DNA of 52,805 nucleotides from Oscillospiraceae bacterium (GCA_017408395.1 JAFQUQ010000037.1:1-52805), one strand, 5' to 3'; shown: positions 24,418 to 34,150, counted from the stretch's first letter. Notes: generated from the letters alone by a model not told the origin. A program made the numbers and translations.

Positions 24418-25149
24418 TTAATTTCTGAGGTTGTTCACGATGTTTTCCAATTCGTTATGTGTCTTTACCATATTGATATTGAGCTGGAAAGCTCTCTGAT
24501 ATTCGATGACCTTTGACATTTCGTTTGCAACGCTTGTGGAAGAAGCCTCAAGGTAGCCTGTCTTTTTCTTTACCGTAGGGTCAGCCACAGCCGCACCGCT
24601 TGAAAGGTTAGCCTGATAGTAGTTGTTGCCCACCTGGTCAAGGCCGTAAGGATTTTCAAATTTATAAGTACCCACCAGAGCAGTAAGTGCGTCGTAATCA
24701 ATATCGGATGTATCGCCGATAAACGGAACTGTAATTCTGTTGCCCTCGTAGTCGAGCACAAAGCCGCCTGCGGAATTACAGAGAGTATAAGTACCGTCCA
24801 GATTATTGCTTAAATAGAAAGCTCCGTCCTTTGTGTACTGAACATCGCCGTTTACAGTCTCAACAGCGAAGAAGCCCTCGTCAAGAGCTACAAAGTCAAG
24901 CTTTCTGCCTGTATCACGAAGCTGTGACTGTTCAAACATAAGGTCTGTCTTGTCAACTCTTACGCCGTGACCGAACTGCACCTCTTCATTGTTAGTATTA
25001 CGCTTTGTATAAATAAGATCCGCAAAGGAAGGTCTTGAAGCCTTGAAGCCGTAAGTGTTTACGTTGGCAAGGTTATTGGCGGTAATATCCATAGCCGCCT
25101 GATAGCTCATAACGCCCGAAGCGGCGGTATGGTAGCCGACTTTACTCAT
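24418..25149 (-). CDS. flagellar rod protein, FlgG/FlhP type
   Basis: 243 residues. The N-terminus YHTAASGVMSYQAAMDITANN leading into LANVNTYGFKASRP is the rod/hook signature. The C-terminus has VIEYQRAFQLNINMVKTHNEL. The size matches FlgG-class distal rod proteins; in Bacillus the comparable pair near sigD-type genes is flhO-flhP. It is exported and forms the rod through the cell wall. FlgG is the best guess but FlgF cannot be excluded. It lies 24 nt after the other rod gene and before cheC. Confidence 0.85.
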   Translation of the reverse strand: MSKVGYHTAASGVMSYQAAMDITANNLANVNTYGFKASRPSFADLIYTKRNTNNEEVQFGHGVRVDKTDLMFEQSQLRDTGRKLDFVALDEGFFAVETVNGDVQYTKDGAFYLSNNLDGTYTLCNSAGGFVLDYEGNRITVPFIGDTSDIDYDALTALVGTYKFENPYGLDQVGNNYYQANLSSGAAVADPTVKKKTGYLEASSTSVANEMSKVIEYQRAFQLNINMVKTHNELENIVNNLRN

Positions 25150-25172
25150 TTAAATCATCCTTTCGGTAAAAA

Positions 25173-25928
25173 TCAGTTTATTCTGGCAAGATCGTTTGCA
25201 GCGATCTGGTTTATGCTGTTCATAATTTTAAGTGCGGTACTGCAGGCTGTGAAAACGTTCTGAGCGTCCATAGCCTTGATAGTTTCATCCGCAACGTTAA
25301 CGTTTGAGCGTTCGTAGCTGCCCTGAAGCACCTCGTACACAGCGTCAGCAGGGATATTTCCCATCCGGATATTCTCATACGGACGGAACATATTGTCATC
25401 CACTCTTTCAACATCAGTGCCGCCCTCGATATAGGTTAAGCCGAGAGTGTAGACTCTGCCGTCGTCAACAGTGATAACGCCGTCTCTTGAAACGGTGAAA
25501 TCGGCAGTACCCAGAGCGATAGGATTACCGTTTTCGTCAAGGATACGTCCTGAAGGACCCAGAGCAAGATAGCCCTCAGCGTCGATATTGAACTGACCGT
25601 TGCGTGTGAGGAGAGTCTCCCCTGTCTTACGCTCCTGAATATTGAAATAAACATTACCCACCAGCGCCATATCAAGACGTGAGCCTGTCTGCTCGAAGGA
25701 GCCCTGTTCAAGGTCGGTAAATGTCATATCAAGTGTTCTGTAACGGATAGTACCTGTTCTACTGTGCTCTCCGTTTATAAGGAGAAGCTCTTCCGCAAAG
25801 GTGGTAGGGATAGCCATATCAGCCTTATAGCCTGCCGTTTTTGCGTTGGCCATATTATTTGTGATAACATTAAGAATACGCTGTTCGTTAATAATACCGT
25901 TTGCAGCGGTGTAATAACCTCTGAGCAT
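25173..25928 (-). CDS. flagellar rod protein, FlgF/FlhO type
   Basis: 251 residues. The opening MLRGYYTAANGIINEQRILN and NMANAKTAGYKADM form a diverged rod signature, and the C-terminus has ETIKAMDAQNVFTACSTALKIM. It is more diverged from FlgG than its neighbour, favouring an FlgF or FlhO role in the proximal rod. It follows fliA (17 nt apart) and precedes the FlgG-like gene, forming the usual paralogous pair. Confidence 0.83.
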   Translation of the reverse strand: MLRGYYTAANGIINEQRILNVITNNMANAKTAGYKADMAIPTTFAEELLLINGEHSRTGTIRYRTLDMTFTDLEQGSFEQTGSRLDMALVGNVYFNIQERKTGETLLTRNGQFNIDAEGYLALGPSGRILDENGNPIALGTADFTVSRDGVITVDDGRVYTLGLTYIEGGTDVERVDDNMFRPYENIRMGNIPADAVYEVLQGSYERSNVNVADETIKAMDAQNVFTACSTALKIMNSINQIAANDLARIN

Positions 25929-25945
25929 ATTGACCTGCCTTTCTT

Positions 25946-26713
25946 TTAACGGTAATCCGCCATAAATCTTTTCATCTTGGCAACAGCCTGTGAATGGATC
26001 TGGCAGACTCTCGATTCGGATACATCTATAACCTTTCCGATGTCGGAAAATTTAAGCTTTTCGTAGTAATAAAGGGTGATAACGAGCCGTTCCTTTTCTT
26101 TAAGTGAAGCGATGGCCTGTGCAAGATATTTAAGCTTTTCCTCTCTGTAAACGGAAGCCTCAGCCGCCCACACACCGTCCTCGGAAACGTCGTCCGACAT
26201 ATCGAAGTTGTTGTTGAAGACCAGATCCTCAAAGGAGAGGGTCTGTGCGGAAGCCGCCTTTGCAACGCAGCTTTCAAACTTGCTTTTGGTCAGCTTCATA
26301 TGTGAAGCAAGCTCATCATCGGTAGGCTCTCTGTCAAGCCTTGCGTAAAGCTCACCATAAGCGGCGTCGTACTCTCTTGCGAAGCGGCGGACAGTTCTTG
26401 GAACGATGTCCTGCTTTCGTATGTAGTCGATAACGGCACCTCTTACCTTAATTGAAGCATAGGTTTCAAATTTTACATTCTTTGAAATATCAAAGCTGTC
26501 AATCGCCGCCATAAGAGCGATAGTCGCCTCATTGACAATATCCTCGGTGTCGGCATACTTTGAATACATATTTCTTGTAGAAACAGCAGCGTAGTTTACG
26601 ATATTCATATACGCCATAACCACGCTGTTGCGGAGAGTTTTGTCGCCTGTTTCCTTGTAACGTCTTAAAAGCTCCGCCTTTTCGGCAGCATTCATCTCAG
26701 CCACAAAACTCAC
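25946..26713 (-). CDS. fliA: flagellar sigma factor sigma-28
   Basis: 255 residues. Region 2 reads YADTEDIVNEATIALMAAID and FETYASIKVRGAVIDYIRKQD, region 3 DIVPRTVRRFAREYDAAYGEL, and region 4 has a helix-turn-helix in KFSDIGKVIDVSESRVCQIH. This is the FliA/SigD/WhiG type. It should read the promoter at 14261-14287 and flagellin and motility genes elsewhere, and be held by FlgM. It lies late in the early operon, 11 nt after flhA, so it is made only once transcription has passed most structural genes. Confidence 0.96.
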   Translation of the reverse strand: MSFVAEMNAAEKAELLRRYKETGDKTLRNSVVMAYMNIVNYAAVSTRNMYSKYADTEDIVNEATIALMAAIDSFDISKNVKFETYASIKVRGAVIDYIRKQDIVPRTVRRFAREYDAAYGELYARLDREPTDDELASHMKLTKSKFESCVAKAASAQTLSFEDLVFNNNFDMSDDVSEDGVWAAEASVYREEKLKYLAQAIASLKEKERLVITLYYYEKLKFSDIGKVIDVSESRVCQIHSQAVAKMKRFMADYR

Positions 26714-26724
26714 TCCTCTCCTGC

Positions 26725-28797
26725 TCAGCCGTTCTGTGCAACCGCAACGTTGCCGACTGCCTGAATCTGAACGGAGTTATCTATCTCGCTGAAGGACAGC
26801 ACCGTCACATTAGGTATGAACTGGTCTACGAGCTTTTTGAAATAAATTCTGACGATAGGAGATGTCAGAACGATAGGCATAGGGATAACATCCTTAACTC
26901 TGTCGATCTGCTCATTAAGGGAAGCAATGAGCAGCTGTATAGTCTGGGGATCCATAGCAAGGTAAGAGCCCTGGTCGGACTTCTTGACCGCCGCCACGAT
27001 CTTGTTTTCTGTTTCTGTATCAAGTGTAAGCACACGGATCTGACCGCCGTCTGCAAAGCGTCGTGTAATTGTACGCTTAAGAGCCTGACGGACATATTCC
27101 GCCGTAATGTCAACATCCTTCATAGTGTGCTGATTATCAGCAATTGTTTCCAGCACCGTCTGAAGGTCACGGATAGGAACACCCTCTTTAAGCAGCAGGC
27201 AGAGCACCTTCTGCAGATAAGCAGGGGTAACAATACTTGGAACTATGTCATCAACGATAACAGGGTTTGTCTGTTTAAGCTTGTCAAGCATTGTCTTCAC
27301 ATCCTGACGGGAGAGCAGCTCATGAGCATGAGCCTTGATGATTTCCGACAGGTGGGTAATAATAACGGAAGTAGGGTCGATAAGCGTGTAGCCCGCAACC
27401 TCGGCACGGAGCTTATCCTGCTCAGGCACCCATTTTGCAGGGATATTGAAAGCAGGCTCGATAGTGTCGATGCCGTCGATCTCGTGAGTAACGCTTCCGC
27501 TGTCCAGTGCAAGGTAGTGGTCCATAAGGATCTCCGCCTGAGCAACGACCTCGCCCTTTATTTTAATAACATACTGGTTAGGGTTGATATGCTGGTTGTC
27601 CCTCATTCTTACCGACGGGAAGACCATACCCATATCCACCGCAAACTGTTTTCTGAAAATGACCACACGTTCAATAAGCGTACCGCCTGCGCTTTCATCC
27701 GCAAGAGGGATAAGGCTGTAACCAAACTCCATTTCGATGGGCTCGACCTCAAGGAGCTTATAAACGTTGTCAATGTCCTTGTAATATTCCATCTCGGAAA
27801 GGGCTTCCTTGTTTTCCGCCATTTCCTGAGCCGCATTTATATTTTCAAGGGCAGCCTGCGACTGGCTTCTGTTAAGCACTATACCAAGAGCAAGCAGGCC
27901 TGCACCCAGTACCATAAGCTGGATTTTAGGGAATCCCGGAATAAGCATCATCACAAACATTATTGCGCCTGCAATGATAAGCACTCTCGGCTGTGAGGAG
28001 AACTGTCCCTTGATGTCGTTATTGAGGGTGCTTTCCGAAGCGGAACGGGTAACTATCATACCCATTGCAGTGGAAATAAGGAGAGCAGGAACCTGTGAAC
28101 ACAGACCGTCACCAACGGTAGCAAGCGTGTAGGTTGAAAGCACGGACATAAAATCCATACCCTCAAACACAAGACCCATAACGATACCGCCCACAAGGTT
28201 TACAACAGCGGCAACGATAGAGAACGTAGCGTCACCCTTAACGAACTTGGAAGCACCGTCCATAGCGCCGAAGAAGTCGGACTCACGCTGTATTTTGGCA
28301 CGTCTTATCTTAGCCTCGTCCTCGGTGATGATACCTGAGTTAAGGTCAGCGTCAATAGCCATCTGTTTACCGGGCATAGCGTCCAGAGTAAAACGGGCAG
28401 TAACTTCAGCAACACGTTCCGCGCCCTTTGTAACGACCAGCATCTGCACAACGGTAATAAGTATAAATACAATAAAACCGATTACCGCATTGCCTCGCAT
28501 AACGAAGTTACCGAAGGCGGCGACTATCTGACCGGCGTCGCCCTGCTGGAAGAGAATAAGTCTTGTTGAAGAAATATTCAGACCCAGTCGGAAAATAGTA
28601 GTAATAAGGAGCAGCGACGGGAAGATAGAAAATTCGAGAGGTTCCTTGATATACATTGTCATCAGCAGGATAACCAGCGACATAGCAATGTTTACAACGA
28701 ACAGCATATCCAGCAGCCAGGTAGGAAGCGGGATAATGATAAGGAATATGGCAAGTATTACAAATACCGTAACGGCATTATCAAGATATTTTTTCAC
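26725..28797 (-). CDS. flhA: flagellar export gate protein FlhA
   Basis: 690 residues, full length. About eight N-terminal membrane segments (1-310) include the FHIPEP region RVAEVTARFTLDAMPGKQMA followed by DADLNSG. The cytoplasmic C-domain (about 350-690) contains IDPTSVIITHLSEIIK and LLKEGVPIRDLQTVLETIAD. It forms the nonameric ring of the type III export gate that docks chaperone-substrate complexes. flhF and flhG, usually between flhA and the sigma gene in clostridia, are absent. Confidence 0.97.
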   Translation of the reverse strand: MKKYLDNAVTVFVILAIFLIIIPLPTWLLDMLFVVNIAMSLVILLMTMYIKEPLEFSIFPSLLLITTIFRLGLNISSTRLILFQQGDAGQIVAAFGNFVMRGNAVIGFIVFILITVVQMLVVTKGAERVAEVTARFTLDAMPGKQMAIDADLNSGIITEDEAKIRRAKIQRESDFFGAMDGASKFVKGDATFSIVAAVVNLVGGIVMGLVFEGMDFMSVLSTYTLATVGDGLCSQVPALLISTAMGMIVTRSASESTLNNDIKGQFSSQPRVLIIAGAIMFVMMLIPGFPKIQLMVLGAGLLALGIVLNRSQSQAALENINAAQEMAENKEALSEMEYYKDIDNVYKLLEVEPIEMEFGYSLIPLADESAGGTLIERVVIFRKQFAVDMGMVFPSVRMRDNQHINPNQYVIKIKGEVVAQAEILMDHYLALDSGSVTHEIDGIDTIEPAFNIPAKWVPEQDKLRAEVAGYTLIDPTSVIITHLSEIIKAHAHELLSRQDVKTMLDKLKQTNPVIVDDIVPSIVTPAYLQKVLCLLLKEGVPIRDLQTVLETIADNQHTMKDVDITAEYVRQALKRTITRRFADGGQIRVLTLDTETENKIVAAVKKSDQGSYLAMDPQTIQLLIASLNEQIDRVKDVIPMPIVLTSPIVRIYFKKLVDQFIPNVTVLSFSEIDNSVQIQAVGNVAVAQNG

Positions 28798-28836
28798 TTA
28801 ACGGTAACACTGCCTTTCTGAAATCTGAATGGTTTA

Positions 28837-29946
28837 TCAATAGAAATTCGGCGGCGGCTCTCCGGGCTTCTGCCCTCTCAGGCCGTAAACAAACGCAAGC
28901 ACCTCCGCAACGGCGTGGTAAAAATCGGGAGGAATTTCCCTGCCGACTTCCACCGCATCGTAAAGGCTTCTTGCCAGCGGCTTGTTTTCCACCATGGTAA
29001 TATTGTTTTTTTCTGCTATGTTAACAATACGCATCGCCATATTGTCCGCACCCTTGGCGAGAACAACAGGAGCGTTATTCTTATATTCGTCGTATTTTAC
29101 AGCGACCGCAAAATGGGTAGGATTTCTGATAATAACGTCTGCATCGGGCACCGCCTGCATCATACGGCTCATAGCCATCTGACGCTGTATCTGACGTCTT
29201 TTGCCCTTGACCTGGGGGTCGCCTTCCAGGCTCTTGTATTCTTCCTTGACCTCCTGCTTGGTCATCTTCATATCCTTTTCAAACTTATACCACTGGAAAA
29301 GGACGTCAACTACCGCAATCGCAACGAACACCAGCGCAACCTTCATAACTATCGCATAAGTAGCGTCAGCCATATACACCAGCCCGTTGAGCAGCTCCAT
29401 ATCAAAGAGCTTTGCGAATTCGGGAATTCTTTTTTCGATCTCGCCGTAAACGACAACCGTCAGCACGACAAGCTTCAGCAGGGATTTAAACAGCTCAAAC
29501 GCAGAGCTGAGGGAAAACATCTTCTTAATACCGTTAACGGGATTAAGCTTGTCTAATTTAAACTTTATCTGTTCCGTAGAGAACAGGAATTTTGTCTGAG
29601 CGCCTGTTCCGACAATAGTAACCAGCATCGAAACGAGAAGCAGCGGACCCGCCGTAATGACAATGACCTTGCCGCACTCCAGCACAAGCTTTGCATAAAT
29701 CTGCATACCTTCGATGGTAGTACCGTCATCGCCCAGCCCCTTGCCTGCAATGGACATCCAGTAAGCAACGGAGCTTTCCGCAGTATTGAGCATCGTCTGC
29801 GCCATAATTCTCAGCACACCGAACACAACCAGAATAAAGGCCGCCGTAACCACGTCCTTACTCTGCATGACGTTACCTTTTTTTCGTTCCTCACGCCGTT
29901 TATGGTCGGTGGCCTTTTCGGTCTTTTCGCCTGCGCTTTCAGCCAT
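28837..29946 (-). CDS. flhB: flagellar export switch protein FlhB
   Basis: 369 residues. Four membrane segments (about 33-210) precede a cytoplasmic domain with the autocleavage site N275-P-T-H278 in VIIRNPTHFAVAVKYDEYKN. The tail AMRIVNIAEKNNITMVENKP and PPDFYHAVAEVLAFVY is paralogous to the YlqH-like protein at 15326. Cleavage changes export specificity from rod/hook to filament substrates. The gene lies between fliR and flhA. Confidence 0.96.
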   Translation of the reverse strand: MAESAGEKTEKATDHKRREERKKGNVMQSKDVVTAAFILVVFGVLRIMAQTMLNTAESSVAYWMSIAGKGLGDDGTTIEGMQIYAKLVLECGKVIVITAGPLLLVSMLVTIVGTGAQTKFLFSTEQIKFKLDKLNPVNGIKKMFSLSSAFELFKSLLKLVVLTVVVYGEIEKRIPEFAKLFDMELLNGLVYMADATYAIVMKVALVFVAIAVVDVLFQWYKFEKDMKMTKQEVKEEYKSLEGDPQVKGKRRQIQRQMAMSRMMQAVPDADVIIRNPTHFAVAVKYDEYKNNAPVVLAKGADNMAMRIVNIAEKNNITMVENKPLARSLYDAVEVGREIPPDFYHAVAEVLAFVYGLRGQKPGEPPPNFY

Positions 29947-29999
29947 TCAAACCACCGTCCTTTAAAATCCCGTAAGACCCTCGGCAGGGGTCAGACAGT

Positions 30000-30782
30000 T
30001 TAAGCAGGGATAAGCGGCAGCAGCCCTTCAAGGGTAGCAAGCCATGTATCCATAAATTTATCGATAAAATTTGCAAGCGGAGCCGCCAGCAGAAACAGCA
30101 CCAGGAAGCCCATACCAACCTTAAGCTGGATGCTGACAACCATGATCTGGATCTGAGGAACGGATTTCATAAGAATACCCTCGCAGAACTGGGTAATCAT
30201 TTCCGCAACCGTGATCGGCATAGCAAGCTTTATAACAAGCGTAAGTATTACAGTAAAATACTCAATTATGACCATACCGAGATTTTCGTTGAACTCCCCC
30301 GTCCCCAGCGGAATAATGTCGAAGGAACGGACAAAAAGCTCAATATATGTCAGATGTGCGTTAGTCACGAAGAAATAGAGGTACATCATAAAGCTGACGA
30401 AAGAGCCCATGATTGACATCTGGACATTGGTTTCGGGGTCAAAGACCTTCGCCATACCCAGACCTGCCTGCATATCCATAATTTCGCCGCTCATCTGAAC
30501 GCTGTAAAAGAACATATCGGTAACAAACCCGATAACAACACCGATAAAGGTTTCACGGAGTATCATCATCAGATAGACGCCTGCCGCCGTGCTTTCTTCA
30601 ATCGGCTTAGGCTGTTCCACCATAATGACAACAGCCGTAATAAAAATACAGGTTATCACCTTCACCATCGACGGGATATTTCTTCTCGACAGAATTGGGT
30701 TGAAGGCAAAAATACCAAGAACTCTTGAAAAAACCAGAAGATTTGCTTCAAGATTATCGATCAGGACGGAGTAATAATCCAA
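30000..30782 (-). CDS. fliR: flagellar export channel protein FliR
   Basis: 260 residues with about six membrane segments. LLVFSRVLGIFAFNPILSRR at the N-terminus and QMSGEIMDMQAGLGMAKVFD in the first third are typical of FliR. With FliP and FliQ it builds the export channel. It lies in the canonical fliO-P-Q-R-flhB-flhA string, 13 nt after fliQ. Confidence 0.95.
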   Translation of the reverse strand: MDYYSVLIDNLEANLLVFSRVLGIFAFNPILSRRNIPSMVKVITCIFITAVVIMVEQPKPIEESTAAGVYLMMILRETFIGVVIGFVTDMFFYSVQMSGEIMDMQAGLGMAKVFDPETNVQMSIMGSFVSFMMYLYFFVTNAHLTYIELFVRSFDIIPLGTGEFNENLGMVIIEYFTVILTLVIKLAMPITVAEMITQFCEGILMKSVPQIQIMVVSIQLKVGMGFLVLFLLAAPLANFIDKFMDTWLATLEGLLPLIPA

Positions 30783-30795
30783 TTCAAACCCTCCA

Positions 30796-31077
30796 TCACA
30801 TTACATTATGCTGACTTATCTGACCGATAATTTCAAAAATCTCCAGCAGAAAATCATTCATGGTTGCGATCATCATGGGCGCCATAAGCAGCAGCAGCAC
30901 ACCGATAGTGAGCACCTTCGGAACAAAGGAGAGAGTCTGCTCGTGGACCTGAGTAGCAGCCTGAAGAATGGAAATAACCAGACCGACAAGCATACTTATC
31001 AGCAGCAGCGGACCGCCCAGCTTGATGGAAACCATAAGGGATTCTCTGAAAATGTGAAGAACAAGCTCCTCAGTCAA
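30796..31077 (-). CDS. fliQ: flagellar export channel protein FliQ
   Basis: 93 residues with two membrane hairpin segments. GGPLLLISMLVGLVISILQA followed by ATQVHEQTLSFVPKVL is the family signature. Four copies wrap the FliP-FliR channel. It starts 17 nt after the fliP stop. Confidence 0.95.
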   Translation of the reverse strand: MTEELVLHIFRESLMVSIKLGGPLLLISMLVGLVISILQAATQVHEQTLSFVPKVLTIGVLLLLMAPMMIATMNDFLLEIFEIIGQISQHNVM

Positions 31078-31094
31078 TCAGTCCACCGTCCCTT

Positions 31095-32048
31095 CTAAAC
31101 CCAGTTGAAGCCTTCGACAAGAGAGCCGATAAGCAGCGTCCAGCCGTCAGCAAGAACGAACAGCAGGATTTTGAACGGGATGGAAATAGTAGTCGGCGGA
31201 AGCATCATCATACCCATTGACATAAGTATCGTCGAAACGATAATATCAATTATCAGGAACGGTATGTAGAGCAGGAAGCCGATCTGGAAACCGATTTTTA
31301 TCTCGCTTAAAATAAAAGCGGGAACTACCGTAAAGAAGCTTACCTCTTCAAGGAACTGTTCCTCTGTTTCGGCTTCGATTTCTTCGCCTGCAAGGTCGAG
31401 GAAAAAATCCATGGTTTCGCCTGAGGTATTGCGGAGCATCCATTCCTTAAGCGGACCTGACGCAGCCTTTATAGCCTCGGTTGAAGTATATTCGCCGTTT
31501 TTGTACGGCACATATGCCACCTCGTTCATTTCTGAAAGAACGGGGGACATAATAAACATAGTAAGAAAAAGTGCCAGACCTATCATAACCTGGTTAGGCG
31601 GCGTCTGCTGCACACCCATAGCGTTTCTCAGCAGCGAGAAGGAGATGACTATTCTTGTAAAGCAGGTCATCATCACCAGTATCGACGGTGCAAGAGAAAG
31701 TATGGTAATCAGAATAATAAGGTCAATAGTATTTGAGCTTTCGTTAAGATTGAGAGCGTCCAGCAGATTCTGGACTTCATCATCCCCGTCAGTAACAGGC
31801 TCCACGTAAGGCAGTTCATTTTCCTCCGCCTCCTGAAGCTGAAGGTCGGGGTCCTGAATGGCCTGAGTAGTCTGAGGAACGGAGGTTTCAACATTAGGAA
31901 TAGTCGTAACTATCCCCGTGTTGTCTTCCGCAATGGCGTCCACCGCAGAAAAAGTCATCACACCGGCAAAAACAATACCGACAGCCGCAGCCGCACACGC
32001 AGCCTTGCGTATAAGCGCAGCACCCTTTTTAAAAATCGTCGTTTTCAT
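31095..32048 (-). CDS. fliP: flagellar export channel protein FliP with signal peptide
   Basis: 317 residues from MKTTIFKKGAALIRK. A signal peptide (about 1-45, ACAAAAVGIVFAGVMTFSA) and an acidic, outward-facing stretch precede the core, which has LAPSILVMMTCFTRIVISFS and ALGV-type RNAMGVQQTPPNQVMIGLAL, typical of FliP. The last segments include MLPPTTISIPFKILLFVLAD. Five copies form the export channel with FliQ and FliR. Its start overlaps the end of fliO by about 20 nt; in-frame codons upstream lie within fliO. Confidence 0.95.
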   Translation of the reverse strand: MKTTIFKKGAALIRKAACAAAAVGIVFAGVMTFSAVDAIAEDNTGIVTTIPNVETSVPQTTQAIQDPDLQLQEAEENELPYVEPVTDGDDEVQNLLDALNLNESSNTIDLIILITILSLAPSILVMMTCFTRIVISFSLLRNAMGVQQTPPNQVMIGLALFLTMFIMSPVLSEMNEVAYVPYKNGEYTSTEAIKAASGPLKEWMLRNTSGETMDFFLDLAGEEIEAETEEQFLEEVSFFTVVPAFILSEIKIGFQIGFLLYIPFLIIDIIVSTILMSMGMMMLPPTTISIPFKILLFVLADGWTLLIGSLVEGFNWV

Positions 32049-32448
32049 TTCTACCGTAATCTTCCTCCTGTTTTGCGTCCGCATTTTCGTTATAAGCGGA
32101 ACCGTTCCTGCCTGCAACGGCACTTTTTAGATTATCAATAAAGCTTGTCGAGCCGTTTTCAGCGGCATTCTGTTCAAGCAGAGCAATATCCCCGTCGTCA
32201 AGGTCGGAAAGCTTAGTGACAGAAGCGGGAGTCACCCCAAGAAGCATAGATTTATTACCCACCTTAACAACGAGGAGCTGTTTATCCTGAGCAATACCCA
32301 TACATTCAACAATTTTTATGCCGTTCCGTCCGCCGTTCCAACCGCCGCTGCGCATTTTCTTATTAAGCCATTTCGTAGCATAAGCGGTCAGAAAAAGCAG
32401 TCCCACCACGCCCAGCAGCGCAGCTATAACCATAAAAATATCAGACAC
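32029..32448 (-). CDS. fliO: flagellar biosynthesis protein FliO
   Basis: 139 residues. One N-terminal membrane segment (DIFMVIAALLGVVGLLFLTA) is followed by a small beta-rich domain (IKIVECMGIAQDKQLLVVKV) and an acidic tail. FliO helps assemble the FliP ring. It is poorly conserved; the identification relies on this topology plus its place directly before fliP, which it overlaps. Confidence 0.88.
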   Translation of the reverse strand: MSDIFMVIAALLGVVGLLFLTAYATKWLNKKMRSGGWNGGRNGIKIVECMGIAQDKQLLVVKVGNKSMLLGVTPASVTKLSDLDDGDIALLEQNAAENGSTSFIDNLKSAVAGRNGSAYNENADAKQEEDYGRNENDDF

Positions 32449-32474
32449 ATTAACCTCCGTAACGGGAAAAGGGA

Positions 32475-32837
32475 TTAACCGAGAACCTTCTGAACTGTCT
32501 GAAGGATTCTGTCAGGCTTGAAAGGCTTAACGATAAAGTCGAGAGCGCCGAGCTTGATAGCTTCAACAACCATTGATTCCTGACCCATAGCGGAGCACAT
32601 AACAACCTTAGCACCCGGGTCACTTGCCTTGATGTCTCTGAGAGCTTCGATACCTGTCTTGTTAGGCATAGTGATGTCCATGATTACAAGGTCAGGCTTT
32701 TCAGTAGCGTATGTATTGCAAGCAATTTCGCCGTCAGCGGCTTCAATAATGTTGGTGTAGCCGTTCTTTGTAAGAGCGTCCTTGATCATCATTCTCATGA
32801 AAGCAGCGTCGTCAACAAGCATAATCTTCTTATCCAT
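32475..32837 (-). CDS. cheY: chemotaxis response regulator CheY
   Basis: 120 residues forming a single receiver. Acidic pair D9-D10 (MLVDDAAFMRMMI), phospho-acceptor D54 in VIMDITMPNKTG, S82 and K104 (FIVKPFKP) are all present. CheA-P phosphorylates it; CheY-P binds FliM/FliY at the C-ring. It lies between fliY and fliO, as in Bacillus, with 6 nt between the fliY stop and the cheY ribosome site region. Confidence 0.95.
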   Translation of the reverse strand: MDKKIMLVDDAAFMRMMIKDALTKNGYTNIIEAADGEIACNTYATEKPDLVIMDITMPNKTGIEALRDIKASDPGAKVVMCSAMGQESMVVEAIKLGALDFIVKPFKPDRILQTVQKVLG

Positions 32838-32843
32838 AGTATT

Positions 32844-34142
32844 TTACTCCTTACCTAAATTATCTAAAAATTTTGATTTTACAATTTCTGTTATTCTGAC
32901 AGCAAAGTTGTCATCAATAACAACAACGTCACCCTTGGCAACAAGGTTTCCGTTAACCACGATGTCTACCGGAGCACCAGCCTGTCTTTCAAGCTCAATA
33001 ATCGTACCCTGTGTAAATTCGAGGATCTCCTTTACCTTCTTTGTAGTTGAGCCGATCTCGACAGTAACATCGAGAGGAACGCCCATAAGAAGCTTAAGGT
33101 TATCGTTCTGTTCCTGGGAAAGACTACTGTTATTGTAAGAGGCAAAGCTCTGAAGCTGAGCAGGCTGAATATTCATCTGCGGCTGCGGAGCGTAGCCGTA
33201 AGGCTGCTGATACATATTATTCGGCATCTGCTGAGGATATCCCTGCTGCGGATACATACCGTAAGGCGGCATACCCTGCTGCATATTGGGATCGTAGCCA
33301 TACTGAGGAGGCATACCGTTTGGCATCTGCGGAGGAGCACCTGCGGGCATCTGCATAGCAGGCGCAGTAGCAGGAACAGGTTCGGGAGCAGGAGCAGGAG
33401 CTGAAGCACCGCCGCCGCCCAGAAGCTTTTCAATTTCCTCCTGTGAAAGAGTGCCGCCCGAAGAAGCTGCGGGAGCAGGCTCGGGAGCAGGAGCAGAGAT
33501 AGGTTCAGGGTCCGAATCTCCCATAGCGCCGTAGCTTGCCATCATCTTCTGAGCCATTTCCTTGGCAAGATTAATAGTAAGAACGGAAATAAATTCCGAG
33601 TTGATAACGCCGTCGATTGTAAGGTTGAACTTAACGCTTACAACATATTCCTCGCCTGCAACATCGTACATAGTTTCCTTAACGTCACTCTGCTGCACGA
33701 TAGCCTCAGGTGTGGAAATATCAACCGTAGTATCAATAATTTCAGAAAGTGCAGTAGCGGAAGCACCCATCATCTGGTTCATAACTTCGCAGACTGCGGA
33801 AATATTCATTTCATCGAACTCAAAATCATCAGTGACCTCAAGGGGCAGACCCATCAGCTGATTAAGGATAAGCTGAACGTCATTCTGTTTAAGAACGAGA
33901 ACGTTCTGACCGTCAACGCCCTGAGTATATTTGATTCTGACCATAATAGAGGGTTCGAGTTCGGGGAATGAAAGCTCTTTAGTACCGACGACGGTTACGG
34001 TCGGTGTAGTGATCCAGACCTTGGCGGAGAGCATATTGGAAACCGCCGTAGCCGCAGAGCCCATGGTGATATTCATTATCTCACCGATGGCGTCCCTCTC
34101 GACATCACCGAAACCGTCGATGACAACTTTTTCATCGCTCAT
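32844..34142 (-). CDS. fliY: C-ring protein FliY (CheC-like domain fused to FliN domain)
   Basis: 432 residues. The N-terminal half has two CheC-type phosphatase segments, IGEIMNITMGSAATAVSNML and VCEVMNQMMGASATALSEII, each keeping E and N. A Pro/Ala then Met/Gln/Tyr-rich linker spans about 215-340. The C-terminal SpoA/FliN domain starts near LLMGVPLDVTVEIGSTTKKV. It forms the lower C-ring and hydrolyses CheY-P. There is no separate fliN gene here, so FliY likely takes both roles. It follows fliM by 8 nt. Confidence 0.93.
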   Translation of the reverse strand: MSDEKVVIDGFGDVERDAIGEIMNITMGSAATAVSNMLSAKVWITTPTVTVVGTKELSFPELEPSIMVRIKYTQGVDGQNVLVLKQNDVQLILNQLMGLPLEVTDDFEFDEMNISAVCEVMNQMMGASATALSEIIDTTVDISTPEAIVQQSDVKETMYDVAGEEYVVSVKFNLTIDGVINSEFISVLTINLAKEMAQKMMASYGAMGDSDPEPISAPAPEPAPAASSGGTLSQEEIEKLLGGGGASAPAPAPEPVPATAPAMQMPAGAPPQMPNGMPPQYGYDPNMQQGMPPYGMYPQQGYPQQMPNNMYQQPYGYAPQPQMNIQPAQLQSFASYNNSSLSQEQNDNLKLLMGVPLDVTVEIGSTTKKVKEILEFTQGTIIELERQAGAPVDIVVNGNLVAKGDVVVIDDNFAVRITEIVKSKFLDNLGKE

Positions 34143-34150
34143 TGTTACTG

